From NCBI RefSeq assembly GCF_019320115.1, contig NC_089581.1, positions 10,479,707-10,543,706 of the forward strand: a stretch of 64,000 bases of DNA, written 5' to 3'. The notes beneath the pieces are model-generated. The model made no database searches. It had not been told where the DNA came from and saw only the letters and a program-made list of their open reading frames with translations. Below are positions 34,203-46,740 of the stretch, piece by piece. The translations under genes and the position numbers were made by a program. This DNA is from Miscanthus floridulus. Its lineage: Eukaryota; Streptophyta; Magnoliopsida; Poales; Poaceae. The number at the start of each line of letters is the position of its first letter. The first letter of the stretch is position 1.

Positions 34203-35155
34203 TCTACTATTCTACCTACATAATAATTCCTCGGTTAATGAAGCATGCATACAATAAAATTAAAATAAACACTCCATGCAACATATAACTACTAATATAA
34301 GCTATCAAAAAAGATTATCTATAAAGTAGTTATATATATTTCTACATTATATACTTCTACAACTGTTAAGTTAAAAGTACTATGTTCCACCATATAGACC
34401 AAGTAAACATGTATACATTAGAATAACTAATTATTTTAATAACATACCAAGCGTGAAAATGTTATTCAATATAAGTGTATACATTTTGACTGAAATATTA
34501 TAATATATAAATATTCGTAATATAATTTAAGCACTCTATGTTCTATAAAATCATGTTACAATATGCCATTATGAAAGATAATATAAAGTAACATTTTTAT
34601 ATTTACATCTATATTATCTATATCTTACTATTATTTTAGTAGCTTATCAAAACATGTTTAAATAAGCATAAGCACAAATATGTTTCTACATTGCCTATTT
34701 TTTAAATATTAATACATTAAAATTTGATTAAAGTAAACATGCATGTTGTGCCGCCATCATGCAAATCACATACATAGAGAAATAGATAGATATGTATATA
34801 TATTAACTTAAATGTTTGACATATCCATATTGATAATATAACCATTAGTACATAAAAAAAATTGATTAAAAAATCAAACGTGTTGAGAAAATGAGGAGGT
34901 TAGTACAGACCATAGGTGCCTACATCTTCCTGCTCTTTAAGATTATTTTCAAGTAAACAAGTATAATAAGGCTTAAATATTGATATCATCAAACACTACT
35001 ACCCCATCGTAGATCTTACATCAAGCTCTACCACTAATCTTAAGTGACATAGCATAGGCTTAAAATCCTATGACATCACGATACTTAAGAGTAAATTCTA
35101 ATATAAATATTTACTCCAAATATTTTAACTCGTGCGCACGGATTGATGGACTAGT
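34203..35155 (+). mobile_element. AT-rich Helitron-like element
   Basis: The right end shows the palindrome CGTGCGCACG (35,131-35,140), ten bases, then CTAGT at 35,151-35,155 and a following T, as expected for Helitron insertion between A and T. The left end TCTACTATTCTACC after an A at 34,202 is my best guess. The interior has no coding content. Confidence 0.4.
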
Positions 35156-35349
35156 TATTCCTAAAAGGTGGGCACGGTTGGCACGGTTGGCACGTTCAAT
35201 TCAGTCACGCAGATCTTGCCAACGGGGCCTTATACATTGCCAAGCTGCTCTATTGCTGCCGGCAATTGAAAACTAAGGGAATGTTCTGCTTCATGAGTCT
35301 TTTTTTTTTCTGCCTATGTTTATTTTAACAGGGTACACGTTTTGTAATT

Positions 35350-36343
35350 GGGTAAAGTACACTTTACAACCTTCAACTTGCGCCAAAGTTCGATTTTCAA
35401 CCTTCAACTCTGAAACCGGTCAAGAAACACCCTCCAACTATCAAAACCGAACGAATTTGGTCCTTGGCCGGTTTCAAAAGCGGTTTTCTATTTTTGGGAG
35501 GCGCCAGAATTTTAAATTATTTTTTTGAGCATCTTAACGTCCTCAAATGAAAAAACTCAAAACTACAAAGTTGTAGATCTCATTGAGATCTATAATTTAC
35601 ATATAAAAATTATGTTCATCCGACATCGTATCGAAGGGTTTTCTATTTTTTGAAATTTGAGTCTCATCACGCGACAAAATATGGTGCTGAAATTTTATAT
35701 TATTTTTTCGAGCATCTTACTGTCCTCAAATGAAACAAATTAAAACTATAAAGTTGTAGATCTCATCGATGTCTACAATTTACATATAAAAATTATCTTC
35801 ATCCGACATCGTATTGAAGGGTTTTCTATTTTTTGAAATTTGAGTGGACTCAAATTTCAAAAAATAGAAAACCCTTCAATACGATGTCGGATGAAGATAA
35901 TTTTTATATGTAAATTGTAGACCTCGATGAGATCTACAACTTTATAGTTTTAATTTGTTTCATTTGAGGACAGTAAGATGCTCGAAAAAATAATATAAAA
36001 TTTCAGCACCATATTTTGTCGCATGATAAGACTCAAATTTTAAAAAATAGAAAACCCTTCGATACGATGTCGGATGAAGATAATTTTTATATGTAAATTG
36101 TAGATCTCAATGAGATCTACAACTTTGTAGTTTTGAGTTTTTTTATTTGAGGACGTTAAGATGCTAAAAAAAATAATTTAAAATTTTGGCGCCTCCCGAA
36201 AATAGAAAACCGCTTTTGAAATCGGCCGAGGACCAAATTCGTCCGGTTTTGATAGTTGGAGGGTGTTTCTTGACCGGTTTTATAGTTGAAGGTTGAAAAT
36301 CGAACTTTGGTGTAAGTTGAGGATTGTAAAGTGTACTTTACCC
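35350..36343. mobile_element. Mutator-type fold-back element, 994 bp, 9-bp TSD
   Basis: The two halves are reverse complements along their whole length: the left end is GGGTAAAGTACACTTTAC and the right end GTAAAGTGTACTTTACCC. The axis lies in TTGAGT-GG-ACTCAA at 35,846/35,847, exactly the midpoint of the element. Perfect 9-bp duplications TTTGTAATT flank it (35,341-35,349 and 36,344-36,352), which places it in the Mutator superfamily. Each arm itself contains two related blocks of about 190 bp, both with CATCCGACATCGTAT. No transposase is encoded. Confidence 0.93.
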
Positions 36344-36352
36344 TTTGTAATT

Positions 36353-36680
36353 TATAAACATATATAGCATACTTTATAGTTATTGGATATTGGAGGGATA
36401 TTTTAGATAATTTTTCATAATGCATTGTACAGGTGGATAATTTAGGTACAAGTTAAAGGGTTACTTTTTCTTTTATATTGGCAAATGTAGCTATGCATGT
36501 TAATTTTTTTAAGGATTACTTTGAATTATTTATCATAATGGCAGAATATGTATTTTTGATGTAAATTCAGGGTTTTATTTTAAAGAATCTTTTATAATGG
36601 AAGATGTGGTTAATTTCCATTCAAATTTAGGGTGTTAGATTATGTTTTTTTTCATAAATGATGCTAGGGGCAGGTAAATT
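36353..36680 (+). repeat. Degenerate AT-rich tandem repeat
   Basis: Words like TTTATAATGGAAGATGTGG, ATTTTAGATAATTTTTCATAATG and TTCAGGGTTTTATTTTAAAG recur about four times with a period of roughly 80 bp. Confidence 0.45.
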
Positions 36681-37307
36681 GTTAGAAAACAATGTAGATC
36701 CAATGCTATTATTGGCGATGATGATTAGAGTGTAACAAAAATAAAATGCTAGATTTTTAAGTTGGAGGTTTCTAATAATTAGTAATTTGAAGATTAAGAT
36801 ACCATGCACTAGGTCAACATATATCTAATTTTAATTCAATGTGGATGTATATCATGTGATATGCTCGTCTACACTTGTTTTAATTAGGAAAGAGCAACAG
36901 GTCCTCCCTGATCGACTCACTGCTTTATTCAGTAAGCAGCAGCATGCCACGATCAAGCTCAGCTGGTGCTGCTGCCAGTCAGACGATGGCCAACACAATC
37001 GCAGTGTGGTAGGCCTTTTGGTTTGGCGGCCGGTATGCGGTCGGCTTCTTATAAATGGGCTAAAAAGAATATGTGCTGGTTGCGATTATGGTACCACAGG
37101 CCCTCACCGTTCATAATTGAATCTTTTTCTGAAACTTGTGTTAAGTGACAGTACACTTGTTGCTGCAATGAATTACTTGGTCACCTGCAACAAGTTTTGC
37201 TCTGAGGTTTAAGAGAATTCAAACTCTGACAAATGTAATTTAGTAGTGCTGGACTTTCATCTCAAAATAAATAGCCATTAAACTTAAATGCTTTGTTCTA
37301 TAAGTAT
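36681..37307. other. Flank of the solo-LTR nest, includes copy 3 of the recurrent segment
   Basis: From about 37,150 it matches the recurrent segment (TGCAATGAATTACTTGGTCA, ACTCTGACAAATGTAA, CATCTCAAAATAAATAG). The match continues at 43,791 after the nest. The part before 37,150 has no call. Confidence 0.5.
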
Positions 37308-37529
37308 CGTAAAGTAATCTGCCGCTCTCCCTATGTACACACGGCAGGGACATGCGTCGAAAGAGCTCCCTTGCTGCTGCACTATAGCCGCGGCAGGGGT
37401 AGGCACTGAAAGGCTCCCCTGCCGCACTGTAGCCATAGCAGGGACATGCGTCAAAGTCAGCCCTGCTGTCACATCTAGTGACTGTAGCAGCATAGCAGCC
37501 TGACATGTCTGTGTACTAGGATTAGATGG

Positions 37530-40500
37530 TGTGACACCCTAAAATTTGCCTCTTTTGAAAATATGTTTAAAATAATTTATTTCTGAATTTTGTGCTCATG
37601 AAATATAGGAAAATAAATTTTTTCATTAAATTAAAATTTATCATAAGTTAACAACATGTTTGAGCATACATGTCATTGCATTTGATTTATTTGGTTGAGT
37701 GGTTTTGATTGAAAATTCAAAACGGTTTAAATTCCTTTTGCAAATGAAATTAAAAATAACTTTGAAATAAAAGAAAAGGAAATTGAAAAAAATAAAAGAA
37801 TTTTAAAAAATTGTCAAATTTATACCGAAATTGCCGTTTTATTTGAGTTGAAAATGTATATTTGGAAACATATTCGAATTTGATTTGGTTTACATTTGAA
37901 TTTGGTTTTTAAAATAAATTAGAAAAAGATTTGGGCAAAAAGAAACCCTCTCTCCTCTCTCTCCCTTTCGGCCTGCATGGCCCAGCTTGCTTCTTCCCGC
38001 CGGCCCGTTCTCCTCCCACCGGCCCACCATCTCCTCTCTCTTTTTTCCCTTCTCCACCGTAGGCCCAATCCGCACGGCCTAGCTCCCCCGCATCAGCCCA
38101 ATTGCGTTGGCCTAGGTCTGCGCCGTCCGTGCCTCTCCTCCCTCTCGCTGACCGCGCTGGCCCACTCCTCAGGGCGCCATCTTCCTCGCACATAGCCAAG
38201 CCGGACACCACCGTCGTCCGTGTCCGCGCTGTCCCCGCCTCGCTCGCATGTCGTGCGCCGCAAGTTCCTCCGTCCCATATAAGCCAAGCCTGTCACACCC
38301 AATTTTAAGGATAAAATGGAATGTAAAATCTTATATGCGCCCAGAGATCAGTCACACACATAAGCCGATAAATTATAAATAGTATCATCAAAAGTGTTTA
38401 TTGAATCACGAATAAAACAGAGTTATCACATAAATATAGCGAAAATAATAAAAAATATCTCGCGGAAGCTCCATTTTATAGGGACGTTGACTGGTTGACC
38501 ACAAGTCTAGTAGCCCCCAGAAAAATTATCATACCCAAAGCCATCTGTTACCTATCCGGGATTTTTATCCAAATAATAAAAATAAACAAGCATAAGTACA
38601 TGTCGTACTCAACAAATGTAACACGGGGTTCATGAGGCTCAAAAGGCTTGACACAGGTTCAACAACATTTAGCTTTTAGTTGTCACAATTTTAGCTTAAC
38701 AGTAGCAACAAGTTGTTCCAATTCCCAATGCAAAACACATGATCAAATATAAACATGAATAATGAATAGCATAAACAGATAATTCTTAGTGTTCATCTAT
38801 TCCATAAGGGTTCTAAGGCCGCTCGTGACCATGAGTACGGTTGATATACCAGTTTTACACTCTGCAGTGGTTGTATACTTTTACCGTGAGTCGTGATATA
38901 CATATGCCCGGGGTTGCAACTCCCAAAACACTTCCAAGGTGAGCAGACAGGGGTCACTATAAAGCCTTTCAAAGGTTCATCTAATAAGTAAGGGCCGCTA
39001 GGTTTCTGTGGCCTATGAATGTAGGGCTTCCTTTCCGACAAGCACAATGACGCGCAACCTATACACTGATGGACAGAGACCGCACTATATTCAACCCAGA
39101 ACACACCCCTCTTGCGTCATAAAGGTAACCTCTAACAAGCTAGAAAAGGTCCTCATACTGAGCTAAAGCCATAGCCATATAGCCATCACAGTTGTAGTGT
39201 AAGTCCTGGATGGTCACTTACAGATAAGTCCTTAGGAAGAGAAATCTAAAGCATTTAAAAAGTAGCTAAATACTCTAGCCCCCTGTTTCCAAGTTGCTAA
39301 AAATCATATTTTAATATTTATTGCATATACCATTAGTCAAGTTACAAGATCATGGTTTAATTGAGCTCTAGCAAAGCTACCCAAATGCATAGCCCATAGG
39401 TGACAAGGTAAAAGTTCAATTCTAGAGAATTCCTATCAAGGTGACACATGCAACATAAATTTAATGTATTAAAGTGAATAGGAAATAAGGATGATCCCAT
39501 GCTATACTTGCCTTGAGCAAAGTACTCCTGCTGGCCCTGCTCGTCAAAGTCGTAGCCTTGATCTCCCACGAATTGCTCACCGTCTATACTCGATAACACA
39601 GCAACATACAAACATCCAGGAGCAATCATGCAAAACAAATAAGGCTATAGATTAGAACAGTACACCAACTGCATAAAATCAAGATGAAAAGTTTGGGAAA
39701 ACAAATCTACGTCTTGCTATGAACAAACAGACGCGAAGATCACGAAAATCGGAGCTAAAACAGAAAAATTATGAATTAAACAAGATTTCCTATAGTAAAA
39801 TAATAGATTAAATCCACTCTCAAATTTTAAAAGTTTAAAACCCACTTAACAGTAGTATAAACATGTAGATTACTTAATTATGAACCTAACGCAACTTGAA
39901 CGGATCAAATCGGAGTTAAAACAGAGATTATATGGCTAAAACAAGTTGAGTGACAAAACTGTAAATACCTGAAAACGTATTTTCAATCTAAATGAACCAA
40001 AATACGTTTTCAAGAATAGAAAACAGAATCTGAAATCGCGCTTTGGACTATGGGTTGAATCTGAAATAATTGTATGGGGCTTTTTGTAAAACCAACGGCA
40101 AAGGGGTATCCAGGATTAAGGGCCGTCGGATTAGAACTGGACGGCTGAGATTCAATCTGGCGGGTGAAGAGAAGCCTTGCTGACCGAAACAGGACCGGCG
40201 GCGGCTTGACCGTGGTGGCGCCATGGGTGGCTCGCCGGAGCTCTCGGTTGCGGCCCCACAGTGCTCATTTTTTCAAACGGAGAAGCCCGAGGAAAGCGGA
40301 GGAGATGGGGATCTCACCGGAGCCAAAACGGATGACCGGGAAGCAGTAGAGGCGGCGTGGTGCTTGGTGGACGGTGGCTGTCGTGGCGGCGCTAGGGCGA
40401 GGCGCGGCTATAGCTTGCTTGGGTGAAGAGCTTGTGGCAAGGATGGATAAGGAGGCGGCTATTTATGGGGGTGGTGTTCTTGGGCATCATGGCATCACAA

Positions 40501-43500
40501 AGATCGTGGCGGACATGGCGTCGATGCGAGTTAGAGTCCGAGCCAGCCACGGCGAGAGGAAGGAGAAGGCCTGATGCCTGGGCTTGGGCGGTCAGTGGGA
40601 GGAGGGAATGCGCGCGGGTCTACGGGCGAGAGGAGTTGGGCCAACGCCTTGCTGGGCCAGTGCGGCGCGGCGCGGGAGAAGAGCCGACTTGGGCTTCGGC
40701 CCAAGCAGAAGGAAAGGGAGAGCAGCGGCCTAGGAAAGAAAAAAAATAGGCCGCGGGTAAGCCGACCAGCTGGGCCGAAAACAGAGGAAGGAGAAAGGAA
40801 ATTTATTTTTTTATTTTTCTAATTTTTCCAAAGCAAGTTCAAAATGAAATTTTGACTCAATTTGAAACTCGACTTCAACCAAGCAATACAAAATATTATG
40901 CAACAGCATGGATGCACATTCATAGTTGTTGACCTATATTTGTTTTTAATTTAATAAAATTTATTATTTTTCCAAGGTTCAAGTTCCCACGAAATGCTTA
41001 ATTAACCAATTTTCTCCTATTTAAAAAATATGCAAATTTTTAGGGTGTTACAAAGCCGCACCCCGCCGTGCCGCCTACCCCGCGCCCGATCTTGCACCGC
41101 CCTCGCCCAAACGTCGCAGCCGCACGCCGCGACCTAGCGTCGCTGTCCGCCGATGACTCGACAAGCCACGCGCCGTCTCCGGTGCTTAGAGGTCCCCACT
41201 AGTGCCCTAGGTGAGCGTGCCTCAACCTCCTCTCTCCTCCCGTGTCATCTCCATCGAGAACCGTGGCCCCTAAGGCCATTTTCGAGTTTCGCCGCCGAGT
41301 TCCTCAACGTCGGCAATGGCACCGCCGTCTTCTTTCCCTGTTTCGGCGGCTAGCTCTCCCCCTCTCCGCTCTCAGCCGTCCGATCTTAAGTCAAGAGTCC
41401 AGATTACAACGTACCCCCTTCGCCAGCCGATTTTGCTAAAGAGTCCCTGCGCTTTTCAATAATAGAACCCGCGGTCCAAAGCGAAATCACAGATTACGTT
41501 TTCTTCTTTGGAAAACGTAGTTTCTTCGGTTTAGATCCAAAATATGTTTTCACTTATTTACAGATTTGCCATTGATTTTGTTTTAGCAAAAACTTCTCTG
41601 TTTTAACTCCGATTTGATCTGTTCAACTTGTGTAGGTTAGTAATTTCATAATCTACATGTTCATACTACTGTTAGATATGTTTTCAACTTTTAAAATTCG
41701 AGGTTAGATTTAATCTAATATTTTAACAAAGGAAATTTTGTTTGAATCATATCTTCTACGTTTTAGCTCTGAATTGACCCGTTCAAGTTATGCTAGATTC
41801 ATTGCAACGAGATCTACGCGTTAGTAACATTGTTTACCATGTCACTATTTCTAGAATTTTATGGTTTAAACTCTAATTTGAATAATAATTATGCATCTGG
41901 ATTTTATAGATAAAATATGATTTATTTTACTTTAGTTTTATAATTTGAATCTAAATTCGATTTAATTCAATTTATATAAGCTTTTATATAGTTAAAATAA
42001 ATGAAGCCTATAGTTTTCTTTTCTACGTATAAAGCAGATCTATCGGTAGATGTATCTTTTTCACCGAAGCTCCGATTAGAGTGCCTCTCGCGTCTGTGTA
42101 TTCGTATCGATGCATAGAATCATGTTTCAAACTCTTTTACTTATTTTTCTATGATTGGTGTACTGTTATGATTTAGTTTTATTATTTGCTTCGTGTATGA
42201 TTGTATGGATGCTTGTGTGGTGCATTATGATTTCGTCCAGTCGATGAGATATACGTGGTGATCAAGAAGAAGAAGAACGTTGAAGATTAAAGTTTACCGA
42301 AGAATCGGTGTTTAAGGCAAGTATAGCATGGGATCTTCCTTGTTGTCCTATACACTTTTAATCATTTAATTTTTGCTGCATGTGTCTACCTTGATTGCCA
42401 CTAAGGATTTGCTACTACTTTGTTACCTTGTACCTTGATACCTATGGGGTTTGCATTGGGTAGTATGATGCTAGCGCTCAATTAAAGATCATGATCTTGT
42501 AACTTGACTAATGGTATATGCAATAAACACTAAAAGATATTTTTTAGCAACATGGAACAAGGGGGCTAGAGCATTGGGCTATTTTATGGTGCTCTAGATT
42601 CCTCTCCCTAAGGACTTATCTGTAAGTGATCATCCGGGACTTACAGTACAACTGTGAGGGCTATATGGCTCTGGCTTTAGCTCAGTATGAGGATATTTTC
42701 TAGCTTATTGGAGGTTAACTTTATTGGCATAAGAATGGCTTACCGAATCAGGTATATTACAACATCTACTCTTATGTGTATAGCCGTGATAAAATTATGC
42801 CATTCGACAGGTGGTTTCTATATCTATTTGCCGATTGAATCTAATGGCCCTAACTTGTTAGACGAACCTTTGAAAGGCTTTATAGTAAACCCTGGCGATC
42901 TTCCTTGGTAGTGGGTTAAGAGGCTCGCGATCTCGGGTAAAAGGGTAAATCATGACTCACAGTGAAAGTGTACAACCTCTGTAGAGTGTAAAACTGGTAT
43001 ATCAGCCGTGCTCATGGTCACGAGCGGCCTTGGAACCCTTACGGAATAGATGATGAACACTGATGATACTGATGATAAAGATGCTCATTAATGGTTAATT
43101 GTTTATGCTATTTATTATTCATGTTTACTTGATCATGTGTTTATATGGGCTTGTGATAAACTTGTTGACATCCAATTGCTAAAAGATGACTCATTAAAAA
43201 CTAATCGTAGTTAAACCAGTGTCAGCCTTTTAAGCCTCATGAACCCCATGTTATATTTGTTGAGTACGACATGTACTTACACTTGTTTTACTTTTCAAAT
43301 ATTTGGATAAAAATTCTGGATGTGTACCAGATTGCTAGAGATTGGAGGAATTATGCCTGTGATCAACCATTCAGTTGTCCCTGTGGAATTGGAGACTTCA
43401 CCCAAAGATTGGAGTGTCTTTCCGTTGTTTGCTATCTAAGGTTATATTCTTTATACTAAGCACGTTATATATTGAGCATTCGTCTTTTGATATTATCCTT

Positions 43501-43582
43501 ATTTGTAGCTATATGTGAGATTTGACTTACTAGGTTCACATATGGTGTGTATCTGGTTTTGTTCTTAAAACCGAGTGCTACA
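37530..43582 (+). mobile_element. Long gypsy-type solo LTR inserted in the copia LTR, TSD GATGG
   Basis: It starts TGTGACACCC at 37,530 and ends GAGTGCTACA at 43,582, with perfect GATGG copies outside (37,525-37,529 and 43,583-43,587). Without its own insertion it is about 3.3 kb: AT-rich start, GC-rich middle with GGCCCA words, TATA-like CATATAAG at 38,276, then a long AT-rich tail with TTGTTGAGTACGACATG near 43,256. No pol domain is seen. Long LTRs with TGTNACACCC ends are typical of Tekay/Del-type gypsy elements, which is my inference. Confidence 0.85.
38291..41052 (-). mobile_element. Second long gypsy-type solo LTR, inverted, TSD AAGCC
   Basis: On the minus strand it starts TGTAACACCCTAAAAATTTG at 41,052 and ends in the complement of TGTCACACCC at 38,291. 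Perfect AAGCC copies flank it (38,286-38,290 and 41,053-41,057). It is homologous to the surrounding LTR in the opposite direction: for example 38,795-38,900 is the reverse complement of sequence at about 42,945-43,065. A TATA box (CATAAATAG on the minus strand) lies near 40,465. It inserted a few bases downstream of the outer LTR's TATA-like site. Confidence 0.85.
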
Positions 43583-43790
43583 GATGGGTAGAGTTGTATA
43601 TATAACTTCCCACTGCAACTCAGTGAAGAGAGTTCAGTTTGACACATTCAGTAGCAAAGCTTTCGGCCAGCGCTGGGCTTATGCTGTGTGTGTGAGCTGT
43701 TCTCAATATCTTCTTCTACCTCTAGCCATAGTGAGTGAGTGTGCTGAGAAGCTTACTGTTTACCTATGTAGGGCAGCCGAGGGACCAACA

Positions 43791-44570
43791 AGTATCACAT
43801 GAAGCTTGCTGCACATAGTCCCATACTTACTCTTGCATGCCTCCATGCTCGTTTTATCCTCCTTAGTTCGGTTCCTTCTTCCATTGATCACCACTAACAA
43901 CAACCCATTGAAGGAGAGTTCAGTGCAACATGGGTGGCTTCAGCATGTCACTGCTAGCTTGTTGGGATTGAGCGGCATCAGCAAAAAGTCGTGGCTGCGG
44001 TAGCTTCCATAGTCTGCCACACCGATCAGTTCCCTTGTCTGCACCAACCTACATAGCTCCGACAGTTTGGCACTCTGATAAGCTCCCTTGTCTGCTCCAA
44101 CCTGAATCCATGAAGGATGGCTTCATCTCCTTAGCCTCGAACTTGCAAAGAAATTCAACAGAACCAGTTGCTTTGATGAGAGCCATGACAACAACCGGGA
44201 TTGAGATTATGGCCATTCAATGCAAGTGGTGGATGCCATGGAGCTGGTTGCTGAGAGTCAACTATGGGTACGGAATGGATTGGCGGTAAGTTTGGACTCA
44301 TGGTGTGCATGCTTGCCACGATTCAGTCGCGTACGCAAATCTTGCCAAAGCTGAAACAAGCGCATCTATTGAGGGAGCAACAAGCATCACCTACTAGTGA
44401 TCTGAAATCTGAATATAATGCTCCATAGTGTCGACGTCCTAATACATTGCTAAGATGGGAGAACTTAGATCACATTTTGTAAAACTCTGGTTTTCCTGAT
44501 CTTGCAAGAAGCTCCCATGTATATAATGAAGTAAGGTGGGATGCTCTGTTCCCTTTTTAAGAAAAAGAAA
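43791..44570. repeat. Recurrent low-copy segment, copy 3 continued
   Basis: It contains CATGCTCGTTTTATCCT, GTTGGGATTGAGCGGCATCAG, CTTGCCAAAGCTGAAAC and, at 44,474-44,560, a LINE-like 3' end (TTTTGTAAAACTCTGGTTTTCC, AAGAAGCTCCCATG, ATAATGAAGTAAGGTGGG). The last part recurs at 60,526 and 61,185. On the minus strand, about 44,190-44,080 reads MALIKATGSVEFLCKFEAKE before stops, hinting at a broken gene. Confidence 0.6.
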
Positions 44571-45000
44571 AAACACATAGAACTCCTGAGCTAGCTTAGG
44601 CAATGGCAGTCGTTAGACATGGTCGCTAAAGATGATAACTTCAGTCGGGCCATTGTATATTGTTAAGAAGATCCCATCTCCAGAGAAGGATAGATACAAC
44701 ACTGAGCTATTGATCAAGACGACATAAAAAACGAGCTTCGTTTCATGGAATTCTTTCTCTGTCACTTATGTTCATAAGAGCTTTGTAATGAGACAGCTGA
44801 TGTATTAGCTGGTGAATATGATATACTGTATGAGTGCGTTGTAATATGGCTCTGGAGTCGGGTAATATGGACCATCCTGTGCACCGAACGTTTACTTTAG
44901 TGTATATAATGACGCTGCCAATTAAAAAACATATATATTCTGCTCTGTGGTCTAATAATCTAAAACAAGTCCTGCTCCAACTGACATATACGTCGTAGCA
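44571..45000. other. Unassigned, partly shared with 61,295-61,480
   Basis: CTGAGCTAGCT, GCAGT-GTTAGACATGG, TAACTTCAGT-GGGCCATTGTA and a CATCTC-GA-GGAT stretch are shared with the region after 61,290. No gene is visible. Confidence 0.4.
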
Positions 45001-45330
45001 AATTAAAGCTGACCTTATGTCACCAAATACTCCTAAATAAATAAATTTACAAAACATTGTCCAAAATAAATAGGAGCAGATGACAAAAGCAGAACGGCAT
45101 GTTTTGCACTTTCACCTTAGTACTACATAAGCCTATATAACTTCCATTCGACGAGTGGCTCACTTTACACACACTGCAGCTCTTGCAATTGGGTGCATGT
45201 CCTTTTCCCTCGAGAAAGCTATTTGTTTAACGCGTGTATCCGCATTCTGCTGCATTAATTAGGAATGAGCGGCATCAGGCAAGTCTAGTGGACTAGGGTC
45301 GACGGTGTTGTGGCCCAGTCAGGGAGACGA
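45001..45330 (+). repeat. Recurrent low-copy segment, promoter-like part, copy 3
   Basis: It contains CTTATGTCACCAAATA, GAACGGCATGTTTTGCACTTTCACC, GTGGCTCACTTTACAC and GGAATGAGCGGCATCAGGCAAG, in the same order as 31,079-31,360 and 60,690-60,960. Confidence 0.6.
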
Positions 45331-46046
45331 CGTGCAAGGGCGTGCCCGAGTGTAAAGTGGAAGTGTTTAATTTCGAATTTGCAATTATACTGTAGATACA
45401 TGGAATGGAACCCATGTGTTCAACCAATAATCGGTTCAGGAAATATAGCTGCAAATTTGCAATTCAAAAGGAGCAAAATAACAATGCATGGCAGAAAATT
45501 TGGAAAACATTCTAATAAGTTGTGAAATGACATTAAGATATGCGTTGAAACTTTTTTTATTACAATTGTCATAAAATGTAAAATGGTCATTCAGATTTGC
45601 CCTAGAGTGAAAGCGAACAAGGCCTTAGTAGATGAGTTAATTAACGACAGCATGCATGTGCTCGGACAAACATATATATTGACATACTAGTTTTGGGTTG
45701 GCCCACAGAGGCACTTAACCACAGAGGCCCAAACAGAAGATCCTCAAAATGGCACATGAGGTGAATGTGCATATCACTGTTCCTAATAATTCCATGAGTT
45801 GTTCAAGATCGCAGAGTTCTTTAACAAACTTGATATCCCCTGGGTCAATTTGGTTGGGAAGAAACATTAGCCGAGCGGTTTTTGGGTGAAGAGACCTTAA
45901 TAAGTTACTTGACAATTTCAACGGCCTTGCTTCAGTCATTGTTTCTGATGAGTCTCCTCTAGGATGATTCTGGTGTACCAAGAGTCCAATTCTGAGAACT
46001 ATTTTCCTTTGCAAAGAACAAGTCTCCATTTCTCTAGCACAAGGTC
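45331..46046. other. Unassigned intergenic sequence
   Basis: A 104-codon minus-strand frame at 45,715-46,029 has no domain I recognise. It may belong to the LINE fragment that follows. Confidence 0.3.
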
Positions 46047-46740
46047 ATGCAACTGAACTGTTCTTCTAGCTATTTCAATTCCTCTCCACTCCTCTCCACA
46101 AGCATGCAAGAAATCACTCTGACTAAGCTTCATGATTCTTGGACCAACATTTGGGGCTCAAACTTCACATCATCGAAAGCCTACAAATCTCTTCTGGGTC
46201 ATAATCCTATTACTAACGCCTTTAAATGGTTATGGAAGTCCTTTTGCCACCCCAAACATAAAGTATTTTTTGCTCCTTTTAAAGGACAGGCTAAGCACGA
46301 GAAAAATCATGATAAGGAATCCAAGAACCTGCACCTGGATAGCTATAATTGTGTGCTATGTTTGGAGTTTGGACAATGTTGAGGTGACCCTGGAACACCT
46401 GTTCCTTAAGTGTAATTTTTGCCAACAGTTGTTACAATTTGATCAATGTGTAATACCCTGCAGATCGACTGCAGCGTTGTTGAGGCCATGATGATTTTCA
46501 GAGAACAGTTGCACTCACACTTCTTCATGAATGTAATAATTAGTACTCATGTCTTGGTTCATTTGTTTGAAAGAAATGAATTGATTTCAAAGGGACTCCA
46601 TTTAAGCGTGGACACTTGCAGAACTAAATGCTCTTTCTCAAAGAGCTTGCTATGTTGTCGCATAGAGTAAAGAAGAAATCCCTACTTCCTTTTCATTTAT
46701 GGATTCAAAGTCTCATGTAACCTTTGTTATGTTCTTCATT
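46047..46740 (+). pseudogene. LINE fragment (reverse-transcriptase C-terminal region), frameshifted
   Basis: Two plus-strand frames together encode SWTNIWGSNFTSSKAYKSLL, WLWKSFCHPKHKVFF and then LLLKDRLSTRKIM with CYVWSLDNVEVTLEHLFLKC. This is the zinc-binding region that follows the reverse transcriptase in plant LINEs (SAYKLL...HLF..C pattern). A frameshift near 46,270 separates the parts. The 5' end is missing. Confidence 0.7.

Larger units (their letters stand above)
37308..43790 (+). mobile_element. Solo copia LTR, split by nested insertions, TSD AGTAT
   Basis: The outer parts (37,308-37,529 and 43,583-43,790, about 425 bp together) match the LTRs of the copia element at 47,818-52,726. 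Shared phrases include GTAAAGTAATCTGC, CTGCCGCACTGTAGCC, GTGTACTAGGATTAGATGG, GGTAGAGTTGTAT and GGACCAACA. Perfect AGTAT copies flank it (37,303-37,307 and 43,791-43,795), and there is no interior, so it is a solo LTR. The first base of TG is now C. Confidence 0.92.

Noticed and set aside
45715..46029. 104-codon minus-strand frame
   Set aside because: It lies directly before a LINE fragment, has no domain, and the surrounding sequence is repetitive.
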